From: an uncultured Butyricicoccus sp.
GTDB lineage: Bacteria; Bacillota; Clostridia; Oscillospirales; Butyricicoccaceae
Direction of reading: 5' to 3'
Assembly (NCBI GenBank): GCA_947575935.1
Contig: CANPPM010000128.1
Location: forward strand, 1 to 7,769
DNA: 7,769 nt
Both the position numbers and the translations under genes were made by a program. The first letter of the stretch is position 1. Every line of letters begins with the position of its first letter. The notes under the pieces were generated by a model, which was given only the letters and a program-made list of their open reading frames with translations, searched no databases and was not told where the DNA came from. Positions 5,895-7,769 of this stretch are shown piece after piece.

Positions 5895-5915
5895 CATAGA
5901 AAACGATACTCTATG
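5895..5915 (-). terminator. Weak hairpin after the YheO-like regulator gene (possible terminator)
   Basis: CATAGA (5895-5900) and TCTATG (5910-5915) form a 6-bp AT-rich stem with a 9-nt loop, about 44 nt past the regulator's stop. No T-run follows on the minus strand, so efficiency would be low. A second tiny stem, GGTTT-CAAC-AAACC, lies nearer the stop. I see no better terminator for this gene. Confidence 0.25.
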
Positions 5916-5958
5916 CCGTCATATTTAACTGCTTCAAGGTTTGTTGAAACCAGGGCGT

Positions 5959-6609
5959 TCAGCTTCTGTTTTTGGCAGTCTCCAATTTGTTCAGATACCG
6001 ATAAATCGTAGTCTCCGTAGTATGCAGGAAACCCGCCAGCTCCGCAATGGCGCCCTTTACCAAAAAAATACCCTTTTGATCCAAACTTGATACAATCTCC
6101 AGCTTTTCCTGCTGGGACAGGCGAGTCGGTGCAACATGATACTTTGCCAGCTCATCCTTAATGGTATTGACTACCATACCCTCTACCGAAATATCAAAAC
6201 TATTATAGAAGGATGGGGACTGCTGATCATAGGGACGATGCCCCGAAATCATCACATCCAGCATATCCCGCATTTCCACAAGCCGCTCTACATTCGCGTT
6301 CACAGTCAGTACCGCTACAAGCCGGCAATCATCGCTCCGAAGAAAGATTGTAGCTGATTTCAGCTTGTTCTTCTGTTTGGAAAGCGCACGATAATTGACG
6401 ATAAAATCCTCCCGCTCATACCGGCGTTCCTCCAAAAAGCTTCGTTCAAGCGAGCGCATCTCGCTGCCCGCAACCATCTCATCGTCAAACGGATTGATTA
6501 CGTGATAAACCGTGCGGCTCTCCACTTCATAAAGGATCACCTCGGCATCCGGTCCTACCATCTCGGCAATAAATTTTGTCAGGGGCAAAAAGCGGTCCAT
6601 ATTATGCAT
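5959..6609 (-). CDS. YheO/DauR-like transcriptional regulator (PAS-like sensor plus HTH)
   Basis: A 216-residue cytoplasmic DNA-binding protein with the YheO architecture. Residues ~8-120 are the YheO-type PAS-like domain (FIAEMVGPDAEVILYEVESR, later FLRSDDCRLVAVLTVNAN). Residues ~160-210 are the family's C-terminal helix-turn-helix, with the lead-in RLSQQEKLEIVSSL at 163-176 and GAIAELAGFLHTTETTIYRY at 186-205. Length matches the family (~200-240). Characterised relatives include DauR of Pseudomonas, which controls D-arginine catabolism; many members sit beside amino-acid catabolism or transport genes. Start ATG at 6609 has AAGGAGG ten nt upstream; an internal ATG at 6600 (MDRF) is a less likely alternative. 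It has its own promoter and lies downstream of the NSS transporter on the same strand, beyond a terminator. It may control that transporter, but this is inference; the ligand is unknown. Confidence 0.9.
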   Translation of the reverse strand: MHNMDRFLPLTKFIAEMVGPDAEVILYEVESRTVYHVINPFDDEMVAGSEMRSLERSFLEERRYEREDFIVNYRALSKQKNKLKSATIFLRSDDCRLVAVLTVNANVERLVEMRDMLDVMISGHRPYDQQSPSFYNSFDISVEGMVVNTIKDELAKYHVAPTRLSQQEKLEIVSSLDQKGIFLVKGAIAELAGFLHTTETTIYRYLNKLETAKNRS

Positions 6610-6673
6610 GGATATCCTTCCTCCTTAAAAGCCTAATATTTCAACTCTCGAATCATCTTTTCTTTTCCACTCC

Positions 6674-6702
6674 ATTATAGTATATCCGCTCTGAAAAATC
6701 CA
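6674..6702 (-). promoter_or_regulatory. Probable promoter of the YheO-like regulator
   Basis: On the minus strand a perfect TATAAT lies at 6679-6674. The -35 at 17-bp spacing (TGGATT, 6702-6697) is poor, which suggests an activator or weak basal expression. The region upstream (6703-6725) is very AT-rich and could act as an UP element. The leader to the ATG at 6609 is about 58 nt. Confidence 0.55.
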
Positions 6703-6890
6703 GTATAATTTATAATAATTGACAAATCTTGGCCAAAATCCGCTGCCTGCAGCCGATCCGGCGGCGCTCTTTGACCGGGGAGGCCGCGCTTTCATTCCGG
6801 TTCATCCCCCTGTTTCTTCTTTTCAGGGGCGGGGCATTTCCACATATCCAATGTCAAGGGCACCTGCTATACGGGTGGTTTTCTTATACT

Positions 6891-6925
6891 AAAAGATGCT
6901 GGCCGGTCCACACGGACCAGCCAGC
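6891..6925 (-). terminator. Intrinsic terminator of the NSS transporter gene
   Basis: GCTGGC (6898-6903) pairs with GCCAGC (6920-6925); after one C-A mismatch GGTCC pairs with GGACC around the loop ACAC. On the minus strand the stem is followed by ATCTTTT. It begins 38 nt past the transporter stop codon. Confidence 0.8.
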
Positions 6926-6962
6926 AAAAGGCAAATATAAGGCTGCAGAACATATATGGATA

Positions 6963-7769
6963 TTAAAACAGGTTGAGAACCAATTGAACGAAAACTGCCG
7001 CTATTAAGACCGGAACGATAAACTTTACCAGCACCTTGAACAGCGTAGGATGGATCTTGACCCCTTCGCCAGTGTTGACCTCTTCGAGTATCTTGTCCGG
7101 GTCCATAACCCAGCCAACCAACACGATCATCAGCAGTGCGCCCAACGGCAGCAGGATAGCAGAAACCAAAACATCGTTGGTAAAGTCAAAGATCGAGCGG
7201 CCAAAAATACTAACGCCGGACAGCACGCCAAACGAAAGCATCATCAGTACGCCGATTGCGAAAACGGCCACAGCTACACCGATCGTAGCTTTTTTCCGTT
7301 CTACCTTCCACTCATCCACGACATAGCCCACAATGGCTTCCATAATGCAGATGGTCGAAGTCAGGCAGGCAAACGACAGCAGCAGGAAGAAAATCGTTGA
7401 GAACACCATGCCAAAATTCATCTGCGCAAAAATGGTGGGCAGGGTGATGAAAACCAGCGGGGGGCCCATACCGGCTTCAATCCCAAAGGAAGCACAGGCA
7501 GGGAAAATAATAAAGCCAAACAAGATCGCCGCCAATGTATCGCCAAGCCCGACCATGACGGTGCTGCTGCCCAGCGACTTCTTCTTATCCAGGTAGCTGC
7601 CGTAAATCACCAGATTGCCTGCGCCTACACCGAGTGTAAACAAGGCCTGTCCTACACCGGCAACAATAATTTCTCCGTTCAGTTCGTTTAACTTTGGCAT
7701 CAGGTAAAACTCAAGACCCGCGCCTGAGCCAGGCATCATGATCGAACGAACCGCAAGGAAAATAATCAT
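6963..7769 (-). CDS. NSS (SNF) family sodium-dependent amino-acid transporter, N-terminus beyond window
   Basis: The visible 268 residues are the C-terminal ~60% of a neurotransmitter:sodium symporter. They open with the extracellular loop LAVRSIMMPGSGAGLEFYLM, then the helix-6 motif GVGQALFTLGVGAGNLVIYG at 38-57, helix 7 (~70-92), helix 8 with the sodium-site region LLLSFACLTSTICIMEAIVG at 129-148, and three further helices ending at 266. That makes helices 6-11, so the protein is the 11-helix type common in bacteria (as in MhsT) rather than the 12-helix animal type. Helices 1-5, with the other substrate and sodium residues, lie outside the window; the methionine at the edge is internal. Such proteins import amino acids such as tryptophan, leucine or tyrosine with Na+. 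Substrate unknown. A terminator follows, and the YheO-like regulator is the next gene. Confidence 0.93.
   Translation of the reverse strand: MIIFLAVRSIMMPGSGAGLEFYLMPKLNELNGEIIVAGVGQALFTLGVGAGNLVIYGSYLDKKKSLGSSTVMVGLGDTLAAILFGFIIFPACASFGIEAGMGPPLVFITLPTIFAQMNFGMVFSTIFFLLLSFACLTSTICIMEAIVGYVVDEWKVERKKATIGVAVAVFAIGVLMMLSFGVLSGVSIFGRSIFDFTNDVLVSAILLPLGALLMIVLVGWVMDPDKILEEVNTGEGVKIHPTLFKVLVKFIVPVLIAAVFVQLVLNLF

Larger units (their letters stand above)
6610..6962. other. 353-bp gap between the NSS transporter and the YheO-like regulator
   Basis: No gene is supported here. From right to left it holds the transporter terminator (6891-6925), a 6-bp stem CCCCTG/CAGGGG (6807-6812 with 6824-6829) around an 11-nt pyrimidine loop, a GC-rich stretch (~6730-6800), an AT-rich block (6700-6725), the regulator's promoter and its Shine-Dalgarno. 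Short open frames on both strands lack good start signals or overlap these elements. Confidence 0.7.

Noticed and set aside
5511..6011. 166-codon plus-strand frame across the SUKH 3' end
   Set aside because: It runs out of the SUKH gene through a terminator and into the opposite-strand regulator; low-complexity and without domains.
6625..6795. 56-codon minus-strand frame ending at the Shine-Dalgarno of the YheO-like regulator (possible leader peptide)
   Set aside because: The predicted regulator promoter lies inside it, the start signal is poor and the composition (Arg/Ser/Gly, then AT-rich) looks like translated intergenic DNA.
6729..7007. 92-codon plus-strand frame
   Set aside because: Overlaps the NSS transporter antisense and its terminator; no ribosome-binding site.

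Overview
The window is ordinary chromosome from a low-to-mid GC, endospore-type Firmicute. The best guess is a gut Clostridia of the Oscillospirales/Ruminococcaceae kind. The basis is strong GGAGG ribosome-binding sites, sigma-A-like TATAAT boxes, a SpoVG homologue, a clostridial-style MurC (EACEY motif), a UgtP/MGDG-synthase-type glycolipid glycosyltransferase and a clostridial Lrp/AsnC regulator. The species cannot be named from the sequence. I see no phage, IS element, CRISPR array, tRNA or rRNA.

Layout, left to right. (1) 1-299, minus: the 5' part of an Lrp/AsnC regulator that runs off the left edge, with its own promoter, a ~140-nt leader and a palindrome just 5' of the Shine-Dalgarno. 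(2) 593-1486, minus: a ten-helix EamA/DMT permease closed by an intrinsic terminator; its leader has a 9-bp stem abutting the ribosome-binding site. (3) 1734-3137, minus: murC, followed by a large hairpin. (4) 3138-3263: a compact divergent promoter region with a 14-bp palindrome. (5) 3264-3524, plus: spoVG and a textbook terminator. (6) 3729-5680, plus: a two-gene operon of a diacylglycerol glucosyltransferase-like protein and a SUKH (SMI1/KNR4)-like protein overlapping by 10 nt, then a terminator. (7) 5681-5958: a convergent gap rich in inverted repeats. (8) 5959-6609, minus: a YheO/DauR-like PAS-HTH regulator with its own promoter. (9) 6963-7769, minus: the C-terminal 268 residues of an NSS-family sodium-coupled amino-acid transporter that runs off the right edge, with a terminator.

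How the genes fit together. The centre is an envelope cluster: murC makes the UDP-MurNAc-L-Ala precursor of peptidoglycan, spoVG is an RNA/DNA-binding regulator tied to division and sporulation, and the glycosyltransferase probably glycosylates diacylglycerol to make membrane glycolipids. The flanks look like amino-acid sensing and transport: an Lrp-type regulator, a DMT exporter-like permease, and a YheO-type regulator beside an NSS transporter. The least explained items are the SUKH-like protein coupled to the glycosyltransferase and the structured leader of the EamA gene. I do not see a clearly new multi-gene system here.
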